64,000 nucleotides of DNA from Gemmatimonadales bacterium (GCA_036500345.1 DASYCE010000032.1:62001-126000); one strand, 5' to 3'; shown: positions 33,306-48,175, counted from the first letter of the stretch. The notes: a model not told the origin generated them from the letters alone. Made by a program: numbers and translations.

Positions 33306-33954
33306 GCGCCGGCCGCAGCTTTCGGTTTATTCAATCGGCTTTCTCGCGCTCTTCGCCATCATCTCGGTCCTGGTGGTGAGCGGAACGACGCGCCTCTGGG
33401 ACAATCAGGCACTCCTGGCCGTCGCGACACTCCGCGACCCGGCCCGCACTCGCATCATGCGCTGGCTCTCGGATCTCGGCAACTGGCAATGGGAAGTGCC
33501 GCTCGCGTTCGGCATCGCCATGGCGCTGGGCCTTCGCTCGAAAAGGAACGCTGCGCGACGATTTCTCGCGATCGGCGTGTCGGGCGAACTCCTCTACGCG
33601 GCCAGCAAGTTCCTCTTCCATCGGCCCCGGCCAACGATCATCCCGCACCTGGGGCAGGCCGGCTGGTATTCCTACCCATCGGGCCATGCGATGCTCGCGG
33701 TGATTCTGTGGGGGTATGGGCTGGCGGAACTCGCCACGATCGTCGACTGGCGCGGGGGCAAGATGGTAATGTGGCTTCTCGCCGTTGTCCTGCCGTGCGC
33801 CATCGCCTCGTCGCGCGTCTATCTCGGCGTACACTACCCGAGCGACGTGCTCGGTGCGCTCTGTCTCGGCGTGGCGTGGGTCCTGCTCTGGTCGGCACCG
33901 CCATCGGAATCGCCCAGCCAGCTGGAGACTTCGGCCGCACCCTCGATCAAGTAG
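33304..33954 (+). CDS. PAP2-family membrane phosphatase
   Basis: 216 residues. Five to six hydrophobic helices; the phosphatase signature is complete: KFLFHRPRP (KxxxxxxRP motif), YPSGHAM (PSGH) and SRVYLGVHYPSD (SRxxxxxHxxxD). It should dephosphorylate undecaprenyl pyrophosphate or phosphatidic/phosphatidylglycerol phosphate at the outer face of the inner membrane. Its last 121 bases are antisense to the 3' end of the Ser/Thr kinase gene, an unusually long convergent overlap. Start shared with the BtuF-like gene's start codon. Confidence 0.92.
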   Translation: MRRPQLSVYSIGFLALFAIISVLVVSGTTRLWDNQALLAVATLRDPARTRIMRWLSDLGNWQWEVPLAFGIAMALGLRSKRNAARRFLAIGVSGELLYAASKFLFHRPRPTIIPHLGQAGWYSYPSGHAMLAVILWGYGLAELATIVDWRGGKMVMWLLAVVLPCAIASSRVYLGVHYPSDVLGALCLGVAWVLLWSAPPSESPSQLETSAAPSIK

Positions 33955-35759
33955 CCGATCCGATCCGAAAGCTCGCGCGCCGCGTCGAGGTCGGCAGTGA
34001 GCGACGAGGCCGCGGTGTGATCGGTCGTCATCCGCAGCAGCCCGAGGCGCAACGTCTCGATCGCCGCCACCGCGCGTTGCAGACGATCGGCCCACGCCGG
34101 ATCATCGCCGTGCGCGAGATGGGTGCGGGCCCGTGCCGCAGCGTCCTCGAGCCGCGCGACAACATTCGGGAGGTCCGACAGGACGTTGCGGTCGGCCTGC
34201 GGCAACGCACCGAACAAGGTCGCGGTGATGTCGCCAAGGGCTGTCTCGGTCTTGCGCCAGCCGGTCCAGCGCCGCACGACGCGCTGCTTGAGCCCGGCCG
34301 ACGCCACGCGCCCGGCGAGGTCACCAAGCGGCGAATTCCAGAACCAGAGTCGCACCCTCGCGAAGTGATCGCGGATCCCGACGCGCCGGCCGGGAAAGAC
34401 CAGTCCGAAGAGTGCGCCCCCTATCGTTGCCGTGGTGAACGCCGCGAAGAGCGCGAAGAAGTCGCGCGACATCGGCCCGCCGGTGCTGATGAAGACGCCG
34501 CCGAACAACGACGCGACCGCGCCACAGAATGCGAAGTACGTGAGCACGCGGATCAATCGCGCCAGCGGGTGCACCGGGCGCGACGCCTCGTAGCGTAGCT
34601 CCTCTTCGCGACGCTCCAGCGCCACGAGCGTGCCGTGGCGGAGATCATCGAGCGTGGCGCCGGCTTCGATCGCCTTGCGCGTTTCGCTCAGCCGCCACAG
34701 CGCGTGCGCGATCCACGGGGCCACCGTTGCCGCGGCGCACATCGCCATGAAGGCGACTGCCTGCCACGGCCAGAGTCCGGTGAGGAGCGCTCCCACCAAC
34801 GCCATCGTGCCGACGCCATAGAAGAAGCACGACCAGATGACATAGATCCCCTTGAGCTCGCGACCGCGCTCCACCCAGACGCGCACCGGGACCGAGAGTT
34901 CTCCACTGGTCGTGATCGACGCGCCGAGCGCTTCGGCAAACGCTTCCGCCGAGTCGAAGCGGAGGTCGGGACTCTTCTCGAGCGCGCGATCGATCGCGTT
35001 GGCGAAGATCGACGGCGTGCCCGGGGCCGCCTCGATCAGCGGCGTCGCGCGCCGGGTGATATGCTGCGCCAGGAGCTGCTGGATATCGCCTTCAAATGGC
35101 GGCCGCCCCACGATACAGTGATATCCGACGGCGCCGAGGGCATAGAGATCGCTCCGGCCGTCGACCTCTTCGCCTGCGGCCTGTTCCGGCGCGACGTATT
35201 CCGGCGTGCCGACCACCGGGTGCCGGAGGCCGTCGCCCGCTCCCATCAGTCGCGCGATGCCGAAATCGGTGACGACAGCGCGATCACTTCCCGCCTCGAG
35301 GAGGATGTTGTCGGGTTTGACGTCACGGTGGATCACATGCTGCGCGTGGGCGTAGGCAAGCGCGTAGGCGGTGTCCCGCAGGACCCTCGTGGTAGTGACA
35401 TGTCCGAGATTTCCGACGCGACGCAGTCGCTCCCCGAGCGTCTCGCCTTCGACGTACCGCATGGCGTAAAAGACGAACGGTCCCGCCTCCTCGACGGCGT
35501 GGATCGGGACGATGTTGGGATGGGCAAGGCGCGCCGCCATTCGCGCCTCGTCGAGGAAACGCTGGCGAAGGTCGACGCGAGAGGCACGTTCCGGCGGCAG
35601 GAGCTTGAGCGCCACTGGCCGATCGAGGCGGACGTCGCGGGCGAGATAGACGATGCCCATCCCGCCGCGGCCGATTTCGCGCTCAAGTGAATAGCGCCCG
35701 GCGAGCGCCTCCTGCAAGGCGAGAAAGACGGCGTCGGGGCGAGAGGTAGGGTCGGGCAT
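33834..35759 (-). CDS. Membrane-anchored Ser/Thr protein kinase
   Basis: 641 residues. The kinase domain (about 20-285) is complete: IGRGGMGIVYLARD loop, catalytic Lys in VALKLLPP, VIHRDVKPDNILL, VVTDFGIARL and PEYVAPEQ. Four hydrophobic helices follow at about 310-480 (YVIWSCFFYGVGTMALVGAL, AVAFMAMCAAATVAPWIAHAL, VLTYFAFCGAVASLFGGVF, FALFAAFTTATIGGALFGLVF). A cytoplasmic helical region follows, ending in a Ser/Thr-rich tail. This architecture is common in Gemmatimonadota and Acidobacteriota. No phosphatase partner of the PP2C type is adjacent; PAP2 is convergent. Confidence 0.93.
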   Translation of the reverse strand: MPDPTSRPDAVFLALQEALAGRYSLEREIGRGGMGIVYLARDVRLDRPVALKLLPPERASRVDLRQRFLDEARMAARLAHPNIVPIHAVEEAGPFVFYAMRYVEGETLGERLRRVGNLGHVTTTRVLRDTAYALAYAHAQHVIHRDVKPDNILLEAGSDRAVVTDFGIARLMGAGDGLRHPVVGTPEYVAPEQAAGEEVDGRSDLYALGAVGYHCIVGRPPFEGDIQQLLAQHITRRATPLIEAAPGTPSIFANAIDRALEKSPDLRFDSAEAFAEALGASITTSGELSVPVRVWVERGRELKGIYVIWSCFFYGVGTMALVGALLTGLWPWQAVAFMAMCAAATVAPWIAHALWRLSETRKAIEAGATLDDLRHGTLVALERREEELRYEASRPVHPLARLIRVLTYFAFCGAVASLFGGVFISTGGPMSRDFFALFAAFTTATIGGALFGLVFPGRRVGIRDHFARVRLWFWNSPLGDLAGRVASAGLKQRVVRRWTGWRKTETALGDITATLFGALPQADRNVLSDLPNVVARLEDAAARARTHLAHGDDPAWADRLQRAVAAIETLRLGLLRMTTDHTAASSLTADLDAARELSDRIGYLIEGAAEVSSWLGDSDGGADQSRTHATPRQSAPSTSLG

Positions 35760-35780
35760 CGGTGCTGTAGAATACCTAAC

Positions 35781-35822
35781 GTCAACAGCCGGTCGCAGAT
35801 TCGCGGCCGGCTGTCCGTTGAC
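35781..35822 (-). terminator. Long GC-rich hairpin between dacB and the kinase gene
   Basis: ACAGCCGG (35785-35792) pairs with CCGGCTGT (35807-35814), with GTCAAC/GTTGAC arms outside and CGC/GCG inside. It lies in the 91-base gap between the dacB stop and kinase start, both on the minus strand. No T-run follows on the minus strand, so it may be a factor-dependent terminator or processing signal. Confidence 0.5.
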
Positions 35823-35850
35823 TCACTCCCCGGCGGTCGCCGGAGTGCCG

Positions 35851-37347
35851 CTACTTGTTGCTGACGTTCGGTCCGCCGAGTTCGCCGTCGTCACCGAGAT
35901 CGGCCGGGACCACGACGCCATGGGCGCCGAGCTTCCGGAAGAGATCCCATTGCGCTGCCTTGGCTGCCGACTCGGCGCCACCGTTGTACATCGCGGCGAT
36001 GATCAGCGTCCCGTCGTTGCGACCGAGGTATCCCACCAGCGTCGAGACGTTGGTCAGCGTGCCGGTCTTGGCGCGGACCACGCCCGCTTCCGGCAACCCG
36101 CTGGCGAGCCGGCGCAGCGTACCGAAGCCGTTTGCGGGGAAGAGCATCGGGAAGTTTCGCCCGGCCGCTGTCTGCGGGATCTTCGCGAGGTACGTGGTGA
36201 AGACGATCGGCGCCACGCGATCCTCTTCCGAAAGGCCGCTGCCATCCACCATGTGCACGCCATCGAGCCCGGTCACCTTGCGCACGAAGTCGGTGAGCTG
36301 ACTCGCGGGCGTCGTATTGCTGCCGCCCCAGAGGAGCATCATCTCGGCGCCGATGTTGAGCGAGCGGGTGTTGACCTCGTGCGCGATCGAATCGAACGTC
36401 GCCGACGCGACCTCGGCGAGGACGCGCTTGTTGGCCATCCCGGGCGCCGAGATTCCCGACGCACGGGTCCACTGAATCCCGGCCGCAGACGTGGCGTGCT
36501 GCCAGACCGCTTCGAGAACGGCGGTCGGATCGGTCGACACCGCTTCAAAACGCCGGGCGCGGCCGTGCAATCCGATCTTGCCGCTCACCACCCAGTGGCC
36601 ATCCTTGCCGGCCGAGAAGTGCAGGCCGGTGCCGCGACCCGCCACGGTCTTCGCCGCCATCTCGACCAGTGATCCGACGCCACTCGGTGCATCACCGATG
36701 ACGACCGGGCGCGCACCAAGCTTGGCGCCGGGACCGACGGTCACCGAGACGACATTTTCGTTGAGCGTGATCGGACCGATCGGCGGTGCGTAGATCCGGC
36801 CGCGGAAACGGTCGGACCAGACCGCGGGATAAATCGAGCGCGGCGCACCGACGGTCGTCGCCGAGCTGGTCGTGACGTCGAGCGGCCCGACAAGACGGCG
36901 AATACCGATTGCAGCGAGCTGCTGGGCAAGCTGTTCCAGGGTCGGCCCGGCGCGGTCCGCGCGCTCGAGGGTCGGATCGCCGTTCATCTCCAGCGCCCAC
37001 CGCCCCACCCAGGTTCCGCTTGCCGAATCGACGTGTCCCGACCCGATCACCCGGGTGGCGCGGCGTGCATCGCCGCCGACCTCGGTCCGCGTGAATCCCG
37101 TGGTGAGCACCTTCGCGGTCGACGCCGGGATCATCGGCGTGTCGGCGTTCATTTGCCAGAGGACCTTGCCGGTCTGATCGGCAATGACGATGCCCCACGT
37201 CCCCGGCGCGCGGTGCGACGCCCGGGTCCACCAGGCGTTCATCACCGGCGTCACATCGGCCGCGGTCGTCTGCGCCTGCAGTCGCGGAGCATGCGCCGCG
37301 GCCGGGACGGCGACGAGGAGGGCGGTGATGGCGGCGCGACAGGACAT
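35851..37347 (-). CDS. dacB: D-alanyl-D-alanine carboxypeptidase/endopeptidase (PBP4, S13 family)
   Basis: 498 residues from the ATG at 37345-37347, which gives a clean signal peptide (AAITALLVAVPAAAHA); upstream ATGs at 37371 and 37377 are possible. The S13 serine-peptidase motifs are SxxK in MIPASTAKVL (Ser76, Lys79), SxN-type VDGSGLSEEDR and AKTGTLTNVS (KTG). It trims peptidoglycan cross-links in the periplasm. The insertion between SxxK and the second motif is long, as expected for PBP4/DacB. A hairpin lies after the stop. Confidence 0.93.
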   Translation of the reverse strand: MSCRAAITALLVAVPAAAHAPRLQAQTTAADVTPVMNAWWTRASHRAPGTWGIVIADQTGKVLWQMNADTPMIPASTAKVLTTGFTRTEVGGDARRATRVIGSGHVDSASGTWVGRWALEMNGDPTLERADRAGPTLEQLAQQLAAIGIRRLVGPLDVTTSSATTVGAPRSIYPAVWSDRFRGRIYAPPIGPITLNENVVSVTVGPGAKLGARPVVIGDAPSGVGSLVEMAAKTVAGRGTGLHFSAGKDGHWVVSGKIGLHGRARRFEAVSTDPTAVLEAVWQHATSAAGIQWTRASGISAPGMANKRVLAEVASATFDSIAHEVNTRSLNIGAEMMLLWGGSNTTPASQLTDFVRKVTGLDGVHMVDGSGLSEEDRVAPIVFTTYLAKIPQTAAGRNFPMLFPANGFGTLRRLASGLPEAGVVRAKTGTLTNVSTLVGYLGRNDGTLIIAAMYNGGAESAAKAAQWDLFRKLGAHGVVVPADLGDDGELGGPNVSNK

Positions 37348-37411
37348 CGGAATCCGTGGTGAGTGGTCCATTGGCATTAGAACAAGACGATTTCGACCGC
37401 TGTTCCTAGAC

Positions 37412-38572
37412 CTATTTCAAATGCAACTTCGCGATCGTCTGGAGCTGCATGTTGCTGGTGCCTTCGTAAATCACGCCGATCTTGGCGTCGCGGTAGAACT
37501 TTTCTACTGGATATTCGCGGCTGTAACCGTAACCGCCGAAAAGCTCTACGGCCTGACCTGCGATCCGGTTGGCGGTCACTGATGAGAAGAGTTTCGCCAT
37601 CGCCGCCTCCCGGGTGAAGGGAAGGCCGGCATCCTTGAGCCGAGCGGCGTTGTAGACCATCAGGCGGGCGGCCTCGAGGTCGGTCGCCATCTGGGCCACC
37701 TGGAACTGCACACCTTGAAACTCTGCAAGTGTCTTGCCGAACTGCTTCCGCTCCCGGATGTATCGCAAGGCCGCATCGAGCGCGCCCTGCGCGACGCCGA
37801 CCATCTGCGCCCCGATCCCGATCCGCCCTTCGTTGAGCGTCTCGATCGAGATCTTGTACCCCTGGCCGACCGGGCCCAGGACGTTGGCTGCTGGGACGCG
37901 GCAGTTTTCGAGGATCAGCTCCACCGTGCTCGATGCCCGGATACCGAGTTTCTTCTCGCGCTTGCCGACGGAGAAGCCGGGAAACTCGCGCTCGACCAGG
38001 AAGGCCGTGATCCCCTTGTACCCCTTGGACGGATCGACGTTGGCGAAGACGATGAAGATGCCGGCCTCCGCGCCGCTGGTGATCCAGAACTTCCGGCCGG
38101 TCAGGAGCCAGTCATTGCCCTCTTGCGTTGCGCGACATTCAAGGGCGAACGCGTCAGATCCCGACGCCGGCTCGGAGAGCGCGAAGGCGCCGAGCAGGTC
38201 GGTGGTAAGGCGCGGGAAGTAGCGCGCCTTCTGCTCGTCATTCCCCCAGCGGATCAGCGCGTTGTTGAAGAGCGTGTTGTGGACGTCAACATAGATCGCC
38301 GCCGACGCGTCGACGCGGGCAAGTTCCTCGATCGCGAGCATGGCGAGGAAGATCGTCGCGCCCGCGCCGCCGTATTGCTCCGGGATCTCGATCCCCATCA
38401 GGCCGAGCTCGAAGAACTTGGTGATCAGGTCGGGGCGCATCTGCGACGCTTCATCCATCTCGTGGACGTGCGGTGCCACCTCGGTTTCTGCGAATTCACG
38501 CACCGTCTGGCGGAAGAGTTCCTCTTCCTCGGAGAGGACGGAGAGTGGCGTGGCGGCGGCGGCGACGGTCAT
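37412..38572 (-). CDS. Acyl-CoA dehydrogenase, short/medium-chain
   Basis: 386 residues from the ATG at 38570-38572. All three ACAD segments are present: N-terminal helix domain with GIEIPEQYGGAG, middle domain ALSEPASGSDAFAL and GRKFWITSGAEAGIFIVFA, and C-terminal RKQFGKTLAEFQGVQFQVAQMATDLEAARLMVYNAA. The catalytic Glu is in IYEGTSNMQLQTIAK, at the butyryl/short-chain position. It oxidises an acyl-CoA with FAD and passes electrons to ETF. It stands alone between dacB and the methyltransferase fusion, and no etf gene is nearby. Confidence 0.95.
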   Translation of the reverse strand: MTVAAAATPLSVLSEEEELFRQTVREFAETEVAPHVHEMDEASQMRPDLITKFFELGLMGIEIPEQYGGAGATIFLAMLAIEELARVDASAAIYVDVHNTLFNNALIRWGNDEQKARYFPRLTTDLLGAFALSEPASGSDAFALECRATQEGNDWLLTGRKFWITSGAEAGIFIVFANVDPSKGYKGITAFLVEREFPGFSVGKREKKLGIRASSTVELILENCRVPAANVLGPVGQGYKISIETLNEGRIGIGAQMVGVAQGALDAALRYIRERKQFGKTLAEFQGVQFQVAQMATDLEAARLMVYNAARLKDAGLPFTREAAMAKLFSSVTANRIAGQAVELFGGYGYSREYPVEKFYRDAKIGVIYEGTSNMQLQTIAKLHLK

Positions 38573-38651
38573 CGAGCGACTCAGCTGTGGGAGAACGGAA
38601 AAGATAAAAGAGAACCGGGGCGAGAGAAGGGAACGGGTGGTACGCGTCGAG

Positions 38652-44182
<5,531 letters not shown>

Positions 44183-44186
44183 GTGG

Positions 44187-44768
44187 CTAGAAGAGTCCCC
44201 GCATCACGACGCCTTCGGCCACATACAGCAGGAAGTACGCGACGATCGGGGTCACGTCGAAGATCCCGATCGGCGGAATGACGCGGTGCAGCGGCTCGAT
44301 GAGCCAGTCGGTGAGGATGTTCACGATCCGCATCGGACCGGCATGTGGGTTGATGCTCAACCAGGAGGCGATCACGCGGATCATGATCGCGAACATGAGG
44401 ATCTCGAACACCGAGTGCACCAGCAATGCGACGAGGAAGCCGCTCTCCGCGCTCTGGTAGGCACTCACGATGAAGCCGATCAACCAGTTGATCAGCGCGA
44501 TGAACGCCAGGCCGGCAACCACGACCACGCCGACCAGCCAGATCGGGGCATCCTGGGGATTGGCGCCGGCGCGCGCGAGGCGCCGCTCCAGCGGGACCAC
44601 GACCGGATCGCTGCTGCGGCGCACCAGGCGCGCCCAGCCGCCGAACGCCGACAGCGATCCGCGGCGCACGGCCCAGTGCGTGAGTGCCACGACCATGGCG
44701 CATGCAAAAGCGCCCGCCACAAGGATGCGGGCGCCGTAGACGATGTCGAGGAGCAGGCTGTCGGACAA
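44187..44768 (-). CDS. YggT family membrane protein
   Basis: 193 residues. Membrane helices at [77 protein letters not shown] and [14 protein letters not shown]. The [36 protein letters not shown] segment is the YggT signature. The family is linked with cell division, ion homeostasis and osmotic shock, without a defined reaction. It is 6 bases after the desaturase gene and 4 bases before metH on the same strand. Confidence 0.9.
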   Translation of the reverse strand: MSDSLLLDIVYGARILVAGAFACAMVVALTHWAVRRGSLSAFGGWARLVRRSSDPVVVPLERRLARAGANPQDAPIWLVGVVVVAGLAFIALINWLIGFIVSAYQSAESGFLVALLVHSVFEILMFAIMIRVIASWLSINPHAGPMRIVNILTDWLIEPLHRVIPPIGIFDVTPIVAYFLLYVAEGVVMRGLF

Positions 44769-44774
44769 CCGCTG

Positions 44775-45749
44775 CTACTCCATCACGAACTCGCGTGCGA
44801 AGGCGACTTCGAATGCGAAGGTCTTCGCGCGCGAACGCGTCTCCATCAAATCGGCGATTCGCTTGAGTCGCTCCGGGACCTCGAGCATCCGCTCCTGCGC
44901 CTTGCGGCCCCAATCATCGAGCCCTTCGAGCGCCTCGATCCGCCAGTGCGACAGCTGATCCTGCACGATGCGCAGGTAATCGCGCGGCCCGTAGATCCCT
45001 GACCGGCGAATCACGTCGGCGAATTCCTTGAAGCCGGGAATCGTGACGCCCGGCATGTCGATCGCCGGCAGCACCTGTGCCGCCGAGCGAAGTGCCTCGC
45101 TCGGATCGCGCTTGAGGATCTCGGTGAAGACCTTCCGGTAGAACGTGAAATGCCGCGCCTCTTCCATCGCGATTTTCGCGAGAATGCCCCCGAGGAGCGG
45201 TTCGTATTCCTGGATCACGCGTCCCGTGTTGGCGTGCGAGTATTGCGTGGCGCGCTCCTGAAGCGTGGTGTAGACGAAGACGCGGTACGGGTCCTTGTCC
45301 CACTCCGGGTTGAACCCCGCCTTGATGTACTCGAACTTGAGCTGCTCCATCTTGCGCTGATCCACAACGTTGGTGTCGCGCATGTATTCGCTCAACACCG
45401 TGCCGTGACGATCTTCTTCTGCGGTCCAGAGATTGTTCCAGTTGCGCCAGTGGGAATCCTCGCCGAGATAGACGGCGATGATCCGGTGGAAATGCGGCAG
45501 CCCTTCCTCGGTCAGGGTGTTGAGGGCGAGCGCTGCCCGGCAGGCGTCCGGGATCCCGGCCACCCGCTCCCGGAGCGAACGCAAATGCTCCGCGGGGTCG
45601 ACGCCGGCCGGTGCCGCGAGGAGCTCGGTCGGAAACCAGAGCTCTCGCTTCCGGTCGTGCTCGACCATCATCTCGTGCACGGTGTTTTCGAGGTCCCGGA
45701 GAACCTCGACCTTCCGTGCCATCCGCCGTGCTGCGTCTGTCAGACTCAT
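44775..45749 (-). CDS. Acyl-ACP desaturase (di-iron, stearoyl-ACP type)
   Basis: 324 residues. Soluble ferritin-like di-iron enzyme that introduces a double bond into acyl chains bound to ACP. Iron ligands appear in the standard order: Glu in NTLTEEGLPHF, EExxH in TAEEDRHG, Glu in LQERATQYSHANTG, and EExxH in AMEEARHF. The YLGEDSHWRNWNNLWTAEEDRHG segment matches plant and actinobacterial stearoyl-ACP desaturases. It needs ferredoxin or another reductant. First gene of the desaturase-yggT-metH-MTHFR block. Confidence 0.95.
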   Translation of the reverse strand: MSLTDAARRMARKVEVLRDLENTVHEMMVEHDRKRELWFPTELLAAPAGVDPAEHLRSLRERVAGIPDACRAALALNTLTEEGLPHFHRIIAVYLGEDSHWRNWNNLWTAEEDRHGTVLSEYMRDTNVVDQRKMEQLKFEYIKAGFNPEWDKDPYRVFVYTTLQERATQYSHANTGRVIQEYEPLLGGILAKIAMEEARHFTFYRKVFTEILKRDPSEALRSAAQVLPAIDMPGVTIPGFKEFADVIRRSGIYGPRDYLRIVQDQLSHWRIEALEGLDDWGRKAQERMLEVPERLKRIADLMETRSRAKTFAFEVAFAREFVME

Positions 45750-45955
45750 CAGCGTCCCGGTTGAACTTCCACGTTGCCGACCCGACGATCGTCCGCTTCA
45801 CGATCCGGGCCAGCGGAGCCTTGGGCCGCGATGACGATCCACCGCGGATTCGAACGCTATAACAATGGTGAATTGCGGGCCGTTCCGAAAGGCATGCGAC
45901 TCGAACCGCTGCCAACGCAAAGCAGTCTAATGGATTATCAGACAACGACTTACGA
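45750..45955 (-). other. 206-base gap: presumed promoter region upstream of the desaturase gene
   Basis: No open gene is supported here. The part near 45855-45945 is less GC-rich and contains a TTATAG-like -10 on the minus strand (around 45861-45866). No known riboswitch was recognised. Confidence 0.35.
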
Positions 45956-46225
45956 CTATTTTGCCCGGCACTGCTCCGAGATCGCTTCGCGGTTCTGGCA
46001 GGCGATGGCGTCGTTCATTCCCTGGGCGAGAGGGCCGCATGCCGTGGTCTGGGCCGACCGGGCGGCTTCGGCCTCGGTCTCGTGGGATGCGGTGGCACAG
46101 TTGGTTTTGCCGTTGTAGGCGACGCAGACCTTGCAGGTCACTTTCTGGGCCGAGAGCGTCGACCAGGCGAGAAATGCGATGAATGCCAGGATCACGGCAG
46201 CGGTGATGAGGGGCTTCGGCTTCAT
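45956..46225 (-). CDS. Small secreted or membrane-anchored Cys-rich protein
   Basis: 89 residues. An N-terminal hydrophobic segment (LITAAVILAFIAFLAW) is followed by a periplasmic part with six cysteines (31, 34, 43, 63, 76, 86) in KVTCKVCVAYNGKTNCATAS and TTACGPLAQGMNDAIACQN. Six evenly spaced cysteines suggest three disulfide bonds. I recall homologues of unknown function in Acidobacteriota and related groups, but this was not checked. It is 57 bases after the mgtE stop on the same strand. Confidence 0.75.
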   Translation of the reverse strand: MKPKPLITAAVILAFIAFLAWSTLSAQKVTCKVCVAYNGKTNCATASHETEAEAARSAQTTACGPLAQGMNDAIACQNREAISEQCRAK

Positions 46226-46282
46226 GCGCAGAATCTAGCGGGCCAGGAAGGCGTCAGCCGGGATGGCAACATCCTCGCGGCG

Positions 46283-47716
46283 TCACAGCAGCAGCGTGCC
46301 GTGCAGGATGGCGAAGGCCACGGAGAAGTAGATCACCAGGCCGGTGACGTCGACCAGGGTGGCGACGAATGGCGCCGACGCGCTCGCAGGGTCGAGCTTG
46401 CAGGCCCGCAGCACGAACGGCAGCATCGACCCGGCCACCGAACCGAAGAGGACGACGCCGATCAGCGCCGCGAAGACCGTCGCTGCCACGAGCATGTAGT
46501 GCGGGCCATAGTCATAGCCGAGTTCGAGCCCGAGCAGTGTGCGGTGGTGCTTTGACAATACCTGCCAGAGGAGGACCCGGCAGAAGCCGATGGTCCCGAG
46601 CATGGTGCCGAGCGCGGCGCCGGTCGGAATGTCCCGAACCAGGGCGCGCCACCAGTCGCGAAGCGTGAGCTCGTTCACCGCCATCGCGCGGATCACCAGC
46701 GACGTCGATTGCGAACCCGAATTTCCTCCCGACGAAATGATCAGCGGTATGAAGAGCGCCAGCACCGGCGCGGCAGCGATGTCGGCCTCGAAGTGTCCCA
46801 TTGCCTGCGCCGTCAGCGTCTCGCCGACGAAGAGAATCGCCAGCCATCCCGCGCGCTTCTTGAGCATTTCGAGGAAGGAGATCTGCAGGTAGGGCTCGTC
46901 GATTGCCTCCATGCCGCCGAACTTCTGGGCGTCCTCGGTCTGTTCCGACACCAGCGCGTCGATGATGTCGTCCACCGTGACGATGCCGAGCATCCGGTGA
47001 TGATCGTTCACGACGGGCAGCGCCAGGAGGTTGTACTTCGAGATCAGCCGCGCCGCTTCTTCGCGGTCGATCAGCGGATCGACGGACACCGGCGTGCGAT
47101 CATCGCCGATGTCCAGCACGTTGGTATCGCCGGGGACCATCATCACCTCGCGCAGCGAGATCACGCGCGTGAGGGTGTTCTCCGCGGGGTCGATGATGTA
47201 GATCGCGTAGACCGTCTCCTTCGCCTCGCCGACCTCTGCGACGTGACGCTTCACTTCGTCGGCGGTCCACGTCGACGGGACGCTCACGAATTCAGTGGTC
47301 ATGATGCCCCCCGCCGACGTCGGCGGGTAGTTCATCAGCGTTCGCAGTGTCTCCCGCGTTCCGGCTTGCAGGAACGGCATCAGCCGCGACCGCGCATTGG
47401 CCGAAAGGGCGCGATAGACGTCGACCTGCTGGTCGGCAGAGAGCGCGTCGAGGAGGCGGCCGGCGGTGGCGACCTGCAGTTCTTCGAAGATCTCGCCGCG
47501 CCGCTCGAGTTCGGGCTCGTCGAAGAGCTGGACGCCGAGATGGAACGGCACGGCCCCCACCACGCGCGCCGCCGCTTCGAGCGGGAGGTGGTTCACCGCC
47601 TCCGCGATATCGGCAGCGCGAAGGTCGGCCGTCGCGTCAGCGAGGTCGGCGGCGTCGCCGCTCAGGAGATACAGCAGTTCGGGGGTGAGTTCCGGAGGGG
47701 GGCTGTTGGTGGTCAT
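46283..47716 (-). CDS. mgtE: Magnesium transporter MgtE
   Basis: 477 residues. N-terminal MgtE_N superhelix with Asp/Glu-rich repeats (about 10-130), two CBS domains (MTTEFVSVPSTWTADEVKRHV and ISLREVMMVP...VDPLIDREEAARLISKYNLLALPVVND), and the membrane domain with PLIISSGGNSGSQSTSLVIRAMA, the ion-path signature. It imports Mg2+ and is gated by cytoplasmic Mg2+ at the CBS/N domains. No M-box leader was recognised upstream. The small secreted protein gene follows on the same strand. Confidence 0.97.
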   Translation of the reverse strand: MTTNSPPPELTPELLYLLSGDAADLADATADLRAADIAEAVNHLPLEAAARVVGAVPFHLGVQLFDEPELERRGEIFEELQVATAGRLLDALSADQQVDVYRALSANARSRLMPFLQAGTRETLRTLMNYPPTSAGGIMTTEFVSVPSTWTADEVKRHVAEVGEAKETVYAIYIIDPAENTLTRVISLREVMMVPGDTNVLDIGDDRTPVSVDPLIDREEAARLISKYNLLALPVVNDHHRMLGIVTVDDIIDALVSEQTEDAQKFGGMEAIDEPYLQISFLEMLKKRAGWLAILFVGETLTAQAMGHFEADIAAAPVLALFIPLIISSGGNSGSQSTSLVIRAMAVNELTLRDWWRALVRDIPTGAALGTMLGTIGFCRVLLWQVLSKHHRTLLGLELGYDYGPHYMLVAATVFAALIGVVLFGSVAGSMLPFVLRACKLDPASASAPFVATLVDVTGLVIYFSVAFAILHGTLLL

Positions 47717-47788
47717 GACGCGGTCCCTCCGGCTGCGTGCAGCGCGGTGTGATGCGTGGCGAGTCGAGCGGTCCTGCGTGCAGTTGCG

Positions 47789-48175
47789 CTATTTGCCCTT
47801 CGGCAGATTCGCCGTTTGGTCGCCGCTCTTCCCGTCGGTGATCGGCGTCACCTGGGTCGCCCATCCATCAGCGAAGGTGACGACGAGCCGGAACCCGAGC
47901 GAATCGGCGGTCACGTTCGATACCTGCGAGAACTTCTTCGCATAGGTGATCGCGGCATCCGCCTGCTTGCCGAAGTCCGCCGCGCTCCGTCCCGCGTAGG
48001 CCTTGCCGTACTCTCGGCCGATCGCCATGGCGATCGCCTGGTCGGGGCCGTACCGTGCGTACTCGTCGGGCGAGATCATCCCCTTCTCTGCGGAGACGTA
48101 GCCGTACCGATCGTAGTCACGGCACCCCGCGACAACGAGCCCGGTGGCGAGGAGGAGAGGGATCAGGCGGCGCAT
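47789..48175 (-). CDS. Lipoprotein, unknown function
   Basis: 128 residues from the ATG at 48173-48175. Lipobox GLVVAGC near residue 17 gives a short lipoprotein. The mature part (DYDRYGYVSAEKGMISPDEYARYGPDQAIAMAIGREYGKAY) is charged and Tyr-rich; the end is a beta hairpin (LGFRLVVTFADGWATQVTPI). No family recognised. It lies between hmuV (46-base gap) and mgtE on the minus strand. Confidence 0.7.
   Translation of the reverse strand: MRRLIPLLLATGLVVAGCRDYDRYGYVSAEKGMISPDEYARYGPDQAIAMAIGREYGKAYAGRSAADFGKQADAAITYAKKFSQVSNVTADSLGFRLVVTFADGWATQVTPITDGKSGDQTANLPKGK

Noticed and set aside
35781-35822. Intrinsic terminator with T-run
   Set aside because: The hairpin is real but no T-run follows, so only a candidate is listed.
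47717-47788. Possible M-box magnesium riboswitch before mgtE
   Set aside because: The 72 bases between genes show no conserved M-box stems.
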